The notes under the pieces: model-generated
Told to the model about the DNA's origin: nothing
Seen by the model: only the letters and a program-made list of their open reading frames with translations
Database searches by the model: none
Part shown: piece by piece, positions 34,062 to 43,994 of the stretch
How positions within the stretch are numbered: position 1 is the stretch's first letter
How the letters are laid out: each line of letters starts with the position of its first letter
NCBI RefSeq assembly: GCF_000203815.1
Contig: NW_004457644.1
Location: 682,001 to 746,000, forward strand
Source: Cavenderia fasciculata
Lineage: Eukaryota; Evosea; Eumycetozoa; Acytosteliales; Cavenderiaceae
DNA: 64,000 nt
Reading direction: 5' to 3'
Position numbers and translations under genes: made by a program

Positions 34062-36325
34062 TTATAAATGTCTATCAATTAAAGTACCAGTACTTGAACC
34101 AAGAGGCATAACTGGAGGAGTAAGATTTGTATGAGAGGGATCAGAGTCGGAATCTGAATTTTCTTTTAATTGATTTGATTTCCAACGTTGAACCAATTCA
34201 TCAATGAGAGCAAATTGGGTATCCCACTTTGTATTGTATAAAAAGGGACGGTGATCATAACGATTGTCATCTGGTGAATAGGCTTCGGCATGGTACGAAG
34301 GAGTGATGGTTGTCATTTTGTGACGATTGATGGAATAGTAGTAAAAGAATCGTTTGACCTTTTCGGCTACTTTTGGTGGTTCTAGATGACTCCATTCACT
34401 GACCAAACGTTCATACATGGATACTGGTCCGCACTTGTGAATCTTGCGAAGTTTACCAAACACTGACAACTCGTCATAGGTCATACCCATGTCGGCCTCG
34501 TCAGATTGTACATATTCCTTGGTGACTGGTTCGAGTTCGGCGGTTGGTGTGGCTGTGAGTACTTGGGCAATCGATGGAATATTTCTTTCGCGTGATGCCC
34601 ATTCTATAAAGATTCTAAGATCATTCTTGCTAATACCTCCAATTGGATTAATGTCGGCCGATGAACAATCATACTTTGTCATGTATCCACGAAGTGACTC
34701 GTCACAATTGGCACTACCCAACACGAGTAGACTGCCTTCTCTTCCATGATCCCAAAGCAAGAGTGATGCCAAATGATAAGATGCAACCATTCTACTACGT
34801 GCTTGGACGTTTTGGAGTGCTAGATTCTCACGATTGCTTCCACCATGTACCTTGAAACGTGGTTGGTTCTTGGATACCTGTCCAAACATGCTTCCAAAGG
34901 CTGTAGTCACTTCTTCAATATCAACTTCTTTGTGGACGGCACCAACGTCGGCTGCAATCTCGGCAGCACGCTTTCTAGTCTCGTCTGAGCTGTTCTTTGT
35001 ACCTAGATAGGCAGTGTAAAAGATACGACTGGCAAATTCCTTGGCATTGGTGGGGATATAGTCTGGACCGGCACCTGCAATTCTTTGTGCATCGGCAATC
35101 ACTTGTCGGTTACCCTTGCCAGCATCCAACACAACCAATTGACACATGATGGCGACAATGGCTGCTGTGGCTGCACTGTCTGCACCACCACTCAATGGCA
35201 AAAAGTAACCACCCAATCCACTACGACGGAGGTAGTCCCACAACCAACATGCTGGTCCAAATCCAATCTCTTCGGCTGGGGTGATGTACTTTATGGGGAT
35301 GGGTTGTGAAGCTGATCCCTTGTATGTGGTCAAGTGTTGGTCACATAGTACACGGGGAAATTCTTTGGTAAGAGTTGCCTGAGCACAACGACTCATAAAC
35401 GATGCACGTGCACTGCGCACTTCATCCAAATCGATGGTTGCAGTGATCACCTCTACATCGACCAAAGAGAATTGACTACCTTGTGCAACACACTCACCAT
35501 TGACCATGATCATACAACATCCGTCAAAGTAGAGACGTCCACCATCACATCCTTGCTGATTGGCATATAGATAGATACCTCCACTCTTGCTTGTTGCTGA
35601 TGTAATCAAATCGACACGTTGCTTTAACTTGCGCAGTTGGTGATGTGAACCACTACCATTAGCAATCATCTCGACACCATCCAATCCCATCTCTATGTGT
35701 GGGCTGTTGGGTAGGAAAAGCTCCTCGCACGTTTCATTGGCAATGGCAGTGTCACGAGTCGCGATAATAGCATCTCCAATCACACACGTTGTCTGTCCAA
35801 CAATGTCGGCAATCACCTTTGGTAGTGGAAAGATCTCGGTGGTACGGGACTTTAACCACGGTGTAAACCATCTGTTTTCTCTATAGTTGCCGTCCATTGC
35901 CAATGCCTTTTTGGGGCAAATCATCACGATCCTTTGATCGCTGAGAATGACTCGGCAGTTGTATCGAACATTCTTGTGCAACACTGGCATACCAACATCT
36001 ACAATAATGTCTCTTGTCAACTCGGGGTCCTTTAACAGTGCCATCAATGATTGCCAACTGTGCAACATTGTATCTTGTTCATAGAAATGATCTTCACATC
36101 CATATCCTGGTATCTCTAATTCTGGTCCTAATCTATATATTGCTCTAAAAAAAAAAGAGGGTTTAGAGATAGATAAAAGAGATAGAGATATATAGATTTA
36201 GATTAGATTTCTTGTTACCCTTTAGATTTTGCAATTTTAATAGATTCTATGATTCTTTCTAGATTGCCTTTAAAATCTAATGCCCATTGATTTAAATTAC
36301 AAGTTGCTACTGTAATTAATCTCAT
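34062..36325 (-). CDS. nadsyn1: Glutamine-dependent NAD+ synthase
   Basis: Exons 36325-36219 and 36144-34062 give 729 residues, near the ~706 of animal enzymes. The N-terminal nitrilase-type glutaminase domain starts [14 protein letters not shown] and has [15 protein letters not shown], with the catalytic Glu; the Cys and Lys lie downstream. The C-terminal synthetase domain has the PP-loop [12 protein letters not shown] and the NaAD/ATP contact region [19 protein letters not shown]. By family knowledge it makes NAD+ from nicotinic acid adenine dinucleotide, ATP and glutamine-derived ammonia in the cytosol. The C-terminal ~25 residues are Ser/Asp-rich. The exon join restores [11 protein letters not shown] in frame. 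Confidence 0.96.
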
Positions 36326-36713
36326 TTCTCTCTCTCTTTGTAATATATAGATATAAATATAGAAAAGAATAAATAATGAATAGAGTGAAATTGTAAATTG
36401 TTTTTTTAATATCAAAAAAAAAAAAAAAAAAAAAAGGGTGTTTTTATTTATTTTTCTATTTTCATCACAATGACGACGAAACCCCTATCAAAAAAGATGG
36501 CATCAGACGATTATATGTTTCAAATAGATTGGTTGCCGAAAGACGATTACAAACCCAGATACAGCGATCGGAGGATCAGTGCCTAAAACTGACGTCTTAG
36601 ACCGCTCGACCAAACAATCTTGATGACGGCTCAAAGTGACAAAACTATAACGACCCGAAAAAAAAAAATGGAGATGCAACAATCAGCAGCGTTCTGAGCG
36701 GCAGCAAAAACGA
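36326..36713. other. Upstream of nadsyn1; truncated small frame and tRNA half-copy
   Basis: It contains an A run (36416-36435). A 38-codon frame from 36470 to 36586 starts [15 protein letters not shown] and its last codons lie inside a partial tRNA-Leu copy (36569-36619). The frame is probably the stump of a gene cut by the duplication, or chance. Confidence 0.35.
36569..36619 (-). pseudogene. Truncated copy of tRNA-Leu (5' portion only)
   Basis: Positions 36569-36660 repeat 36743-36834 (offset 174) and include the tRNA 5' half through the variable arm plus ~40 bases of its 5' flank. The T arm and 3' acceptor strand are missing, so it cannot fold as a tRNA. Confidence 0.85.
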
Positions 36714-36793
36714 TGATTGCTGTGGGATTTGAACCCACGCCCCGGAGGATCAGTGCCTAAAACTGACGTCTTAGACCGCTCGACCAAACAATC
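36714..36793 (-). tRNA. tRNA-Leu (anticodon UAG)
   Basis: The reverse complement begins GATTGTT and ends AGCAATC plus discriminator A. The anticodon arm TCAGT-TTTAGGC-ACTGA gives UAG, reading CUA codons. It has a class II variable arm and the T arm GTGGG-TTCAAAT-CCCAC. It is 80 bases long and intronless. Confidence 0.93.
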
Positions 36794-37437
36794 TTGATGA
36801 CGGCTCAAAGTGACAAAACTATAACGACCCGAAAAGTTTTTGGCCCAAATTGGAATTCCATGAAAAAATTGGAAAGATCGATTTATTGTTCGATCCGCAA
36901 TTGAAGAGCCCATTACACCCTTTTCACCACGACCCGAAAATAGTCGCGCTCCCCGATCCAAGATATACGAGAATAAAAAATAAAATAGTATTCATTTTAT
37001 TGGGGGACAGTTTTGATTTTTAATAAGAAAATTCTAGAGATGAAAAGAAGATACGATCCGTCTTGACATATTTTTATTATTCAATCAAAATCTATTTATG
37101 AAAACATGATAAAGATGAAATATCCCAGATCTTGAGTTTGTGAATTATCAAAATTAAAATTGATAAATGTCATTGATTACAAACATGTTCTCAAATGAAC
37201 AACACCTATTGATTTGTGTAATCTCTTCTTTCCAACTTATTCCTCAGTGTTATTTATGGTTGTTGGTGAAATCAAATTGACAAATGTCATTGATTACAAA
37301 CATGTTCTCAAATGTACAACACTTATTGATTTGTGCCATCATAAAGACCTATACTACTACCTTTACCTGTTGTTCTTTATAAATACCACTACTCTTATAG
37401 ATGACAAATCAATTTCATTATTTACATTCATTAAAAA
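36794..37437. other. Intergenic region with a 60-base direct repeat
   Basis: The repeat copies are 37159-37218 and 37276-37335. Offset is 117 bases, a multiple of three, and both copies read VIDYKHVLK in the same frame. This may be decayed coding sequence upstream of the gene at 37438. No intact gene is supported. Confidence 0.4.
37159..37335. repeat. Direct repeat, two 60-base copies 117 bases apart
   Basis: The copies 37159-37218 and 37276-37335 differ at about three positions. The 39-codon period keeps a shared reading frame, although the first copy contains a stop in that frame. Confidence 0.8.
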
Positions 37438-38555
37438 ATGAGTGATTATTTAAAAATGACACTCCATTGGTCAAGAAAGGGTGCACCACATGGAAATCTA
37501 TCTACCTATCTTGAAACTTGTGCAGCATTTGAGAAAGGTCCCATTTGCGATCATTGTCAAATATATGGTCACGGTCAATTCCATTATTATCATGGTAAAT
37601 ATAAAAGAAATTGTATATGTTTTATCTGTAAACAGTATGTTATTTAACTATTAATTAATCTCACTACTATATATTAATTCTTTTCTTTTACAGGTCAAAG
37701 GAAATCGCTCTTTTCTTTAAAAAACGAGCCGCGAGCACAAAACGTACCCACTTGTTAAAATATGGTGAGATTGGTGATTACGATATCGATGAGGACTATC
37801 TCATTGAATTGAACGATGACCAAGGCCATTTGTGTGCCGTCCTAAAGATACGACTCCGTTTTGACAGCAAGGAACATTGTATGGCCAGCGTCGATAGAAT
37901 CAACAACTCGATCACCTACACGAAAATGAATGTCCGTATCACTTGCCTCGAGGTAAACACCTCGGCAAAATGGTCACCATTTGATATCCATTACCTCATC
38001 GAAGGATTCTTCCAACCTGATCCGACAGACAGTCAACTTGAATCGTATTATGATGAGTACTCTATGTTTGAGGATCTGAAAACCGCCTATGACTCGACCA
38101 AACCTGGTGCCAGCCGACGAACCCGATCGCTCGAAGGAGAGAAAGAAATCTCTTTCATCTTTTTAGTTCTTTTGTATTTCTTTCAAAAGGGTCGCAGTTG
38201 GTACACCCGTGCCATTCTAGGTGTTCCTCCACACGAACGACACATTACTCATCATCCATCTGCCGCCTCTCCCGAGCGACTCAACGTATTGAAGGACTAT
38301 ACTCTCGAAAATACGGTCTTGATCGATCTCCGATGCCAATCTTCCAACTATCGTTCCACCTACACTGACCCAGAAGACTATGATGAAGGAGACGGTAACT
38401 GGACCGAGATGAAGTTCTACTATGTTATGTATGCCCAACATTGCTGCCATTCCAAACCACGTATCCTTCCAATGTACTATGAAGATTGGCTTGCCGACAA
38501 CCAAGAGCTTGAAACCATAAAGTTAAAGTTCTCAAAGAAGAACACAGACGAATGA
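37438..38555 (+). CDS. Unknown protein with N-terminal Cys/His cluster
   Basis: Exons 37438-37634 and 37694-38555 give 352 residues. The first ~65 residues carry CDHCQIYGHGQFHYYH and CICFICKQ, a Cys/His spacing that could bind zinc. The remainder is mixed alpha/beta and acidic. It has a hydrophobic insert (about residues 235-252, FIFLVLLYFF) that could be an unspliced piece or a membrane-like segment, and a SWYTRAILGVPPHERH block. The annotated stop at 38553-38555 overlaps an ATG in another frame. That frame continues with a natural-looking helix for ~28 codons to 38638, so the true C-terminus may lie there. No family is recognised; it may be dictyostelid-specific. Confidence 0.6.
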
Positions 38556-38915
38556 ACTTTATCGATCATGCTATATTTCTAATGGATGAAATCGATAGAG
38601 ATCGTCTTACTTTGAGAGAAGCTATTGATATAGTATAAAAAGTACAAATTATTATAGTAGTAATTCTCTTTCAATTAATGATCATGATGATTAACATTAA
38701 TTGTACAAATAATAATAAATATAAACAATAAAATTAATCTTTTAAATCATTTCAAAAGAACATGTGATATGAATATTTTATTATCTCTATCTAAAATTAA
38801 TCCCCTCATTCCTCTTCATTTATTATTCTTTCAGGTATATTTACAATTATGATTTATTTGTTACATATATATTATTTTGTTTCCATTCCAATGATGTTAA
38901 TAAAAAGTCTCAATT
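38556..38915. other. Short convergent intergenic region
   Basis: The first ~80 bases may encode the frame-shifted C-terminus of the preceding gene (MNFIDHAIFLMDEIDRDRL). The rest is AT-rich 3' UTR-like DNA. The end of the other RING reading frame (stop near 38897) lies at its right edge. Confidence 0.4.
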
Positions 38916-40001
38916 TTAGAGTTTATAGTTTGACAACAAATTGGACAAGTTTTCAAGTTTAGGTTCTTTGAGCAAGGTAAACACAAGCAACTGACCACAA
39001 GGTGAAAGAACAACTTTGATTGGATTATCGAGACAGATGGAACAGAGTTTTTGTTCTTCCAAATTTCTTTTCTCTTTTTGAAGCTTGTCTACCTTTGCCA
39101 TCAATTGTTGGTAGAATTTAGGAAGGCTCTTTTGATTAGTCTCTACCAACGTTTGAAGTTCTTTATAATCCAACTCTTCCAAATTGTCACCTTGCAAGTG
39201 TTGATGTTGTTTTTCGAGTACATCAAACCGTGATTGTAATGCTGTATTTTGTTGAATGGCCTTTTTTTCGAGTACATCAAATTGTGATTGTAATCCTTTC
39301 TTTTGTTCTTGCAAGTGTCGATGTTGTTTTTCGAGTTCATCAAATCGTGATTGTAATCCTTTTGTTTGTTGAGTGGCTTTTTTTTCGAGTACATCAAATC
39401 GTGATTGTAATCCTTTGTTTTGTTCTTGCAAGAGATGATGTTGTTTATCGAGTGCATCAAATCGTGATTGTAATCTTTGTTTTTCAGAACCATCTTTCTT
39501 TATCTGACCATTTTGTTGTTGAATAGTTTGTTTTTGTTGATCATTCAAGAGTAAAAGAGCTTCGTTTTGCTTTTTCATTGCTTCAAATTCTTGTTTCATT
39601 TTTTGCTCCAATTCTTCTTTAATTTTTTGTTCCAACTCTTCTTTAAGCTTTTGCTCCTCTTGATCTTTAATATGTTGAAAAGGATTAACCAAAAGGGGTA
39701 TATTACTACTACTACTACTAGCACCAAACATAAAAGATGGTGAAGAGGTAATTGGTTGTGGCTGTACCAAAGATAACCCCCCAATATCCAATTGCGAAGA
39801 GGTAGTAATTGGTTGTGGCTGCATCAGTTGTTGTTGTTGAAGTTGTTTTTGTTGTTGAGTGTGTTGTTTTTGAATGAGTTGAAGTTCATGTGGAAGAATT
39901 TGTTGTTGCTCAAGTAGTTTTTGTTGTTGAAGTAGTTGTTGTTTAGAGAGGGGCTTACCATCTTTGGTTTGTTTTGGTAAATCCAATGGCTCTAATTTCA
40001 T
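38916..40001 (-). CDS. Coiled-coil protein with a C-terminal RING finger cut by a frame break
   Basis: The open frame gives 361 residues. A Gln/Leu-rich N-terminus is followed by a Lys/Glu coiled coil, then five tandem ~19-24 residue heptad units containing LQSRFDxLEKQ at about residues 175-275. The RING begins CSICLDNPIKVVLSPCG and then loses the pattern. In another frame, from about 38992, the minus strand continues SCLCLPCSKNLNLKTCPICC and stops near 38897, completing a C3HC4 RING apart from its His. A two-base loss in CACAGT would explain both the break and the missing His. The intact form would be an E3 ubiquitin ligase. The start codon overlaps the stop of the upstream frame by four bases. 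Confidence 0.6.
   Translation of the reverse strand: MKLEPLDLPKQTKDGKPLSKQQLLQQQKLLEQQQILPHELQLIQKQHTQQQKQLQQQQLMQPQPITTSSQLDIGGLSLVQPQPITSSPSFMFGASSSSSNIPLLVNPFQHIKDQEEQKLKEELEQKIKEELEQKMKQEFEAMKKQNEALLLLNDQQKQTIQQQNGQIKKDGSEKQRLQSRFDALDKQHHLLQEQNKGLQSRFDVLEKKATQQTKGLQSRFDELEKQHRHLQEQKKGLQSQFDVLEKKAIQQNTALQSRFDVLEKQHQHLQGDNLEELDYKELQTLVETNQKSLPKFYQQLMAKVDKLQKEKRNLEEQKLCSICLDNPIKVVLSPCGQLLVFTLLKEPKLENLSNLLSNYKL
39199..39490 (-). repeat. Tandem repeats coding LQSRFDxLEKQ coiled-coil units
   Basis: About five units of ~57-72 bases share the plus-strand core CATCAAATCGTGATTGTAAT with small changes. They lie within the RING/coiled-coil frame and stay in frame with it. Confidence 0.75.
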
Positions 40002-40498
40002 ACTACCATGGATGGGTCAAATCCTCCTCCAGTAGTCATAGGCCAAGGGACAGTTTTTCCATCCTTTGTTACCTCGACCGCTCCGTGTGGAATAGGTGGA
40101 GGATTTTGAATATGATCTATTGCTTTTGCTCTTTGTCTAACTGCAAAGGTTTTCCTAAATGTCATCTGGTTCATACCCGAGGGAGGTCCATCACCAAAAA
40201 CCATGTTATCAAGTCGTGAACTTCTTTACATTATTGCATCAGGATGTGCTGTTTGTTGCTCTAATTTCATAAATGGGTTATCAACGAGTTGTAACACTGT
40301 CTTGAGGTAAGTATCCTTTGCTTTTTGCATAGCTTCCTTTGATCCAAAAAACTGTTCCAGTGACGGAGGTATATGTGTAATCGTTTCACCCGTCTTTAGC
40401 AAAATAATAGCTAAAGTTACAAATAATAGAGTTTAATAAGAAAGAAAGATATAAAGAGATCACTATTCATACATACACTTTTGATTGGGGTTAAACAT
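39998..40498 (-). CDS. Unknown small protein(s); frame interrupted by one in-frame stop
   Basis: A short first exon (40498-40477, MFNPNQK) joins 40410 by a GTATGT..AG intron and reads through IILLKTGETITHIPPSLEQF to a TAA at 40228-40226. The same frame then continues RSSRLDNMVFGDGPPSGMNQ to a TGA at 40000-39998, where it overlaps the ATG of the RING frame. Three readings are possible: a 68-residue gene plus a separate 68-residue gene, one ~143-residue gene with a stop change, or the damaged N-terminus of the RING protein. The Pro-rich HIQNPPPIPHGAVEV segment is clearly protein-like. No family is recognised. Confidence 0.4.
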
Positions 40499-41141
40499 TT
40501 TCTCTGAGGTCTTTGAGATACTCTATCTCTATCTCTATAACTCGAGTATATATGAAAAAAATAACGACAAATATAGTTAGTTGATAAAAATTGTTTTTGT
40601 CTTGGCGAATAATTAAAATTAATTAAAAATAATATTGATAAAGAAAAGAAAATTTATTATTGTTTAATTAATTAAAAAGAGAATCTTGTATTGTTTCATT
40701 CATTCGGTCCAATTGACTCTCACCAAATCATAATCCTCTGGGTTCAATATAGGATGATTTATAATTGGTTCATCTTCAAAGATAGATCTACCTATATTGA
40801 ACCTGTGGATTATGATTGGTAATCAATTACTGTATTTTCCAGTGTATACTATCTATCGTTGACCAATCCCCAAATTTGGCCCTTCCTTCATAGAAAAGGA
40901 TAAGAGCAATAGTTAATATCAAAGTATATTCTTACCATTAGACATAATCTTCATCAATTAAAATCTATCTCTCTTTTTATCTGTTATCTTTTGTAAACTG
41001 TTTCAAAAAAGGGAATGAATACGTAAAAGAGGTTGTTCTTCAAAAAAAAATAAAACTTTAAATTGAATTAATTCAATTTTGTTTTGATTGGCCCAACCCT
41101 TCCTTTTTTCAATCATTTTTAAAAAGAAGAAGAAATTTATA
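40499..41141. other. Intergenic region with a strong hairpin
   Basis: Between divergently arranged frames at 40498 (minus) and 41142 (plus). A near-perfect inverted repeat at 40723-40753 / 40791-40819 is the main feature; the rest is AT-rich. No gene is called. Confidence 0.45.
40723..40819. repeat. Inverted repeat, ~30-base arms, 37-base loop
   Basis: The left arm (40723-40753) contains CATAATCCTCTGGGTTCAAT; the right arm (40791-40819) contains ATTGAACCTGTGGATTATG. They pair over about 28 positions with a small bulge or mismatch in the middle. A structured non-coding RNA, a MITE-like element or a regulatory hairpin are all possible. Confidence 0.75.
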
Positions 41142-41675
41142 ATGTTACAAATACTAGGAACATTTTCAGCGATATGGGGATTTTATTACATCTATCTATC
41201 ACTGTGGGTCGTAAAAGAACGTAGTAGACATCAAATTAATATAGGTGATGGAACATTACAATTGATTGAATGTTTGGTCAACATAGATAAAAATAATAAT
41301 AAAAAAGAAGAAAATGATAATAGTAATAAATTAATAATCAGCAATGATAGTGGTCCTATAAATGTTCATAAATACAATAGGTTGATAGCAGCTATTAGAT
41401 CACATTCCAACTTTAATGAATTCATTCCACTGATTGCCATTCTATCGGCCATTCTAGAGCTTCAAAATGCAAACACCATCTATCTAATTGTATCACTATC
41501 ACTACTCACAGTTGGTCGTATCATTTACGTTGCATTTGGTACTGCCAATCCTAACATGCGTGGTTGGGGAAGACATCTTGGAATCATCATTACCTTTTTA
41601 ACTATCCTCTCTCATTCCATCTATTTATTATATTCCTCAAATTATCATTCAATCTATTCTCATTTTAATAAATAA
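41142..41675 (+). CDS. MAPEG-family membrane protein
   Basis: A single exon encodes 177 residues from ATG 41142; an upstream in-frame ATG at 41088 adds a Lys-rich segment ahead of the first helix and is not preferred. The first helix (about residues 3-22) is followed by a loop with a low-complexity Asn/Lys/Glu insert (about 50-68). Then comes the MAPEG signature region IRSHSNFNEFIPLIAILSAI, which carries the conserved Asn/Glu. Two or three more helices follow, with NPNMRGWGRHLG near the C-terminus. The family comprises microsomal glutathione transferases and eicosanoid enzymes in ER-type membranes. The exact substrate is not assignable, although the short length and motif fit the soluble-GSH-using branch. 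Confidence 0.85.
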   Translation: MLQILGTFSAIWGFYYIYLSLWVVKERSRHQINIGDGTLQLIECLVNIDKNNNKKEENDNSNKLIISNDSGPINVHKYNRLIAAIRSHSNFNEFIPLIAILSAILELQNANTIYLIVSLSLLTVGRIIYVAFGTANPNMRGWGRHLGIIITFLTILSHSIYLLYSSNYHSIYSHFNK

Positions 41676-41707
41676 AAAAGAAAAGGAACCAATATTATTA
41701 TTATTTG

Positions 41708-41790
41708 TTGTACAAAAATCAATAATTTTATTATTTATTTAATAGTTTGATTTTGAAGTTTCTTTGATAAAAACCAATCTTTGTCTTAGT
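41708..41790 (-). pseudogene. Duplicated fragment of the mtaA 3' end
   Basis: The minus strand encodes LRQRLVFIKETSKSNY-stop plus ~30 bases of 3' flank. It matches the C-terminus and 3' UTR of mtaA at 43965-44045 (LRQRLAFIKETSKSND-stop) in the same orientation. Similarity ends abruptly at 41790. It has no start or promoter of its own. Confidence 0.8.
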
Positions 41791-42538
41791 AGATAGCGCT
41801 TTGGATCGTTATATCTATTTAAGCAGACTGAACGAGAGTTATTTAAAGTTTAAATAATCAACCATTGTGATAGAATCCTAGTGAATGGTGATCCCTTGGT
41901 CTAAAAGTCAAATCATTATTGTTAAAATAATAAAGTAAGTTTAAATTTTCTTTTTTGTGATTGGTTGGTGTTCGTAGGTTAACTAATTAAGTAAAAGTCA
42001 ACTTCACAACACTATTAAACCGTTCAATTTCATTGTAACTTTAAATAGACAAAGAAGGACAAGATGCATCTTTATATACCATTGCAAGTGCGCACCTGTC
42101 TATCATCAGGTGACATCAAGCTCAGTCAGTGGTCAACGATCAGCGTAGATAAGAAGCTAACGTAAAATATTTCGACCCGTTATTGTTGTATAACAAAACC
42201 AACCAATAACAGCTATTTATAGATCACCCAACCATCTTTGTGATTGATGTCTGTCGGATGGTAGATTTTTTATTCCCAGTTGCCGGTTGCTGGTTCATAG
42301 ATTAAGATTGGGTCGACCCATTGTATGTACAATGATCATCAACCACAACCATCATCATGGTAGCATAATATCAACAGCAAAGCAAAGCAAAGCAAAAAGA
42401 AAGAGTAAGTATTTACCCGATGTTCACCAACCGACAGAAAAGTATAAATACCAATCACCCCCCACTACTAACTAACAATAACAACCTTTCATCATCAGCC
42501 CTATCTTGTATTATTATTATTATTATATTTTAAAAAAA
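41791..42538. other. Intergenic region upstream of the esterase gene
   Basis: Mixed-composition DNA, less AT-rich at about 42060-42330. An AAAGC pentamer run (AGCAAAGCAAAGCAAA near 42376-42396) and a TAT/ATT triplet tract just before the ATG are the only regular features. No gene is supported. Confidence 0.4.
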
Positions 42539-43881
42539 ATGTATAAATTAATTATTTACTTTATAGCATTAAATTGTATTATCAATCAATTCACTACTTG
42601 CATATTTGCAAATGGATCAACATCATTCCTTGACGAAAAGGATAAGATCAGCATATCTGGATTTTCTTCGGGTGGCTTTTTCGCCGTCCAATTTCACATG
42701 GCCTTTTCATCGATTATTAAAGGTGCTGCCATCATTGCTGCTGGTCCTTATTATTGTATTGTATTATAACTTGTAAATCTATAATATAATATTTATTAAT
42801 TTATTAATTTATTAATTTAATTATTTATTTATTTATTTAGGCGGACAAGGAAATGCAGATATAGCAGTTGAACAATGTATGAATAATGCTTCATTAATTT
42901 CAATACCAAAATTATTAAATTATACTGAGCATGCTGAACGTACCTTTGCAATTGATTCAACTGACAATCTTGCACGTCAAAGAGTATACCTATTCTCTGG
43001 TAAATATGATTCAAGTATTCGTCCAGGTACCGTCCATAAATTAGAGGAATATTATTCAAAGTTTGTACCATTTTGGTCAATCAAGAGTGTCTACAATGTA
43101 CCTGCAGAACACTCGATTGTAACTAAAACCTATGGTAACAATTGTACTTATTTCGGGTGGCCATGGATCAATCAATGTGGTTATGATACAACTTTTAATT
43201 TATTATCACATTTGTATGGCTTCTTATTCCCTGCTTCAAATACTCCTTCTTTAGCTTCAAATGTATGAAACATTGAATAATAATTATTAATATGTTGAAA
43301 AGAATAATATTAATTGTTTTTTTTTTTTTATCAAAAGATTGTTGAATTTAATCAAACTGCATTCTTACCAATTGGTACTACAAATGAATTTGCTGGATTA
43401 GACCAAAGTGCATTTGCATATGTTCCACAATCATGTAGATTATTAAAAAACAAAGGAAGTACGTATTTTTAATCTATATTCTTTAAAATATAATATAATT
43501 AATCTATCTATTATTTTAAATTAATTTAGGATGTTCATTACATGTAGCATTTCATGGATGCACCCAATCAGTATCATTTGTTAATAGTACATATTATATG
43601 AATATTGGATACAATCAAGTTGCCGACAATAATAACTTGATTATTCTTTATCCACAAGCTCTTGCAAACGCTTTGAATCCAAATGGGTAAAATTTTTTTT
43701 ATTATTATTTATTAAAAAGATATTTTGAAATGTTCTAATATTGATTATTTTATTAATATGTAGATGTTGGGATTGGTGGGGATACACAGGACCAGATTAT
43801 GCTACTCAATATGGATTACAAATGATCACAATCAAAAAATTGGTTTCATATGTTCTATCTGAATATATCACACCATTGTAA
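42539..43881 (+). CDS. Secreted PHB depolymerase-like esterase, circularly permuted (type II) order
   Basis: The exons are 42539-42755, 42841-43262, 43338-43458, 43530-43686 and 43764-43881, giving 344 residues. A signal peptide (1-25) is followed at once by the lipase box GFSSGG, with Ser ~43. The charge-relay Asp is likely in SGKYDSSIRPG and the His in PAEHSIVTKTYG. The oxyanion-hole motif VAFHGCTQS comes only near residue 265, then CWDWWGYTGPDYATQYG. In extracellular polyhydroxybutyrate depolymerases, type II enzymes have this order (Ser-Asp-His-oxyanion) while type I enzymes have the oxyanion motif first. It probably cleaves a polyester or short-chain ester outside the cell or in food vacuoles; the substrate is unproven. 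All five exons join in frame across conserved motifs. Confidence 0.83.
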
Positions 43882-43994
43882 TAGTAATATCTGCATCATA
43901 ATAGTCAAAATAACTCTTTAAATAAATAAACCATGATATCCTTTTGGTTTATTCTCTTTGATAATGTTGTACAAATAATAAATTAATTATTTAT

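Larger units (their letters stand above)
36569..36834. repeat. Tandem direct duplication over tRNA-Leu
   Basis: Two ~92-base copies, 36569-36660 and 36743-36834, are nearly identical. The second contains the 5' part of the working tRNA-Leu gene and its upstream flank. Confidence 0.85.
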
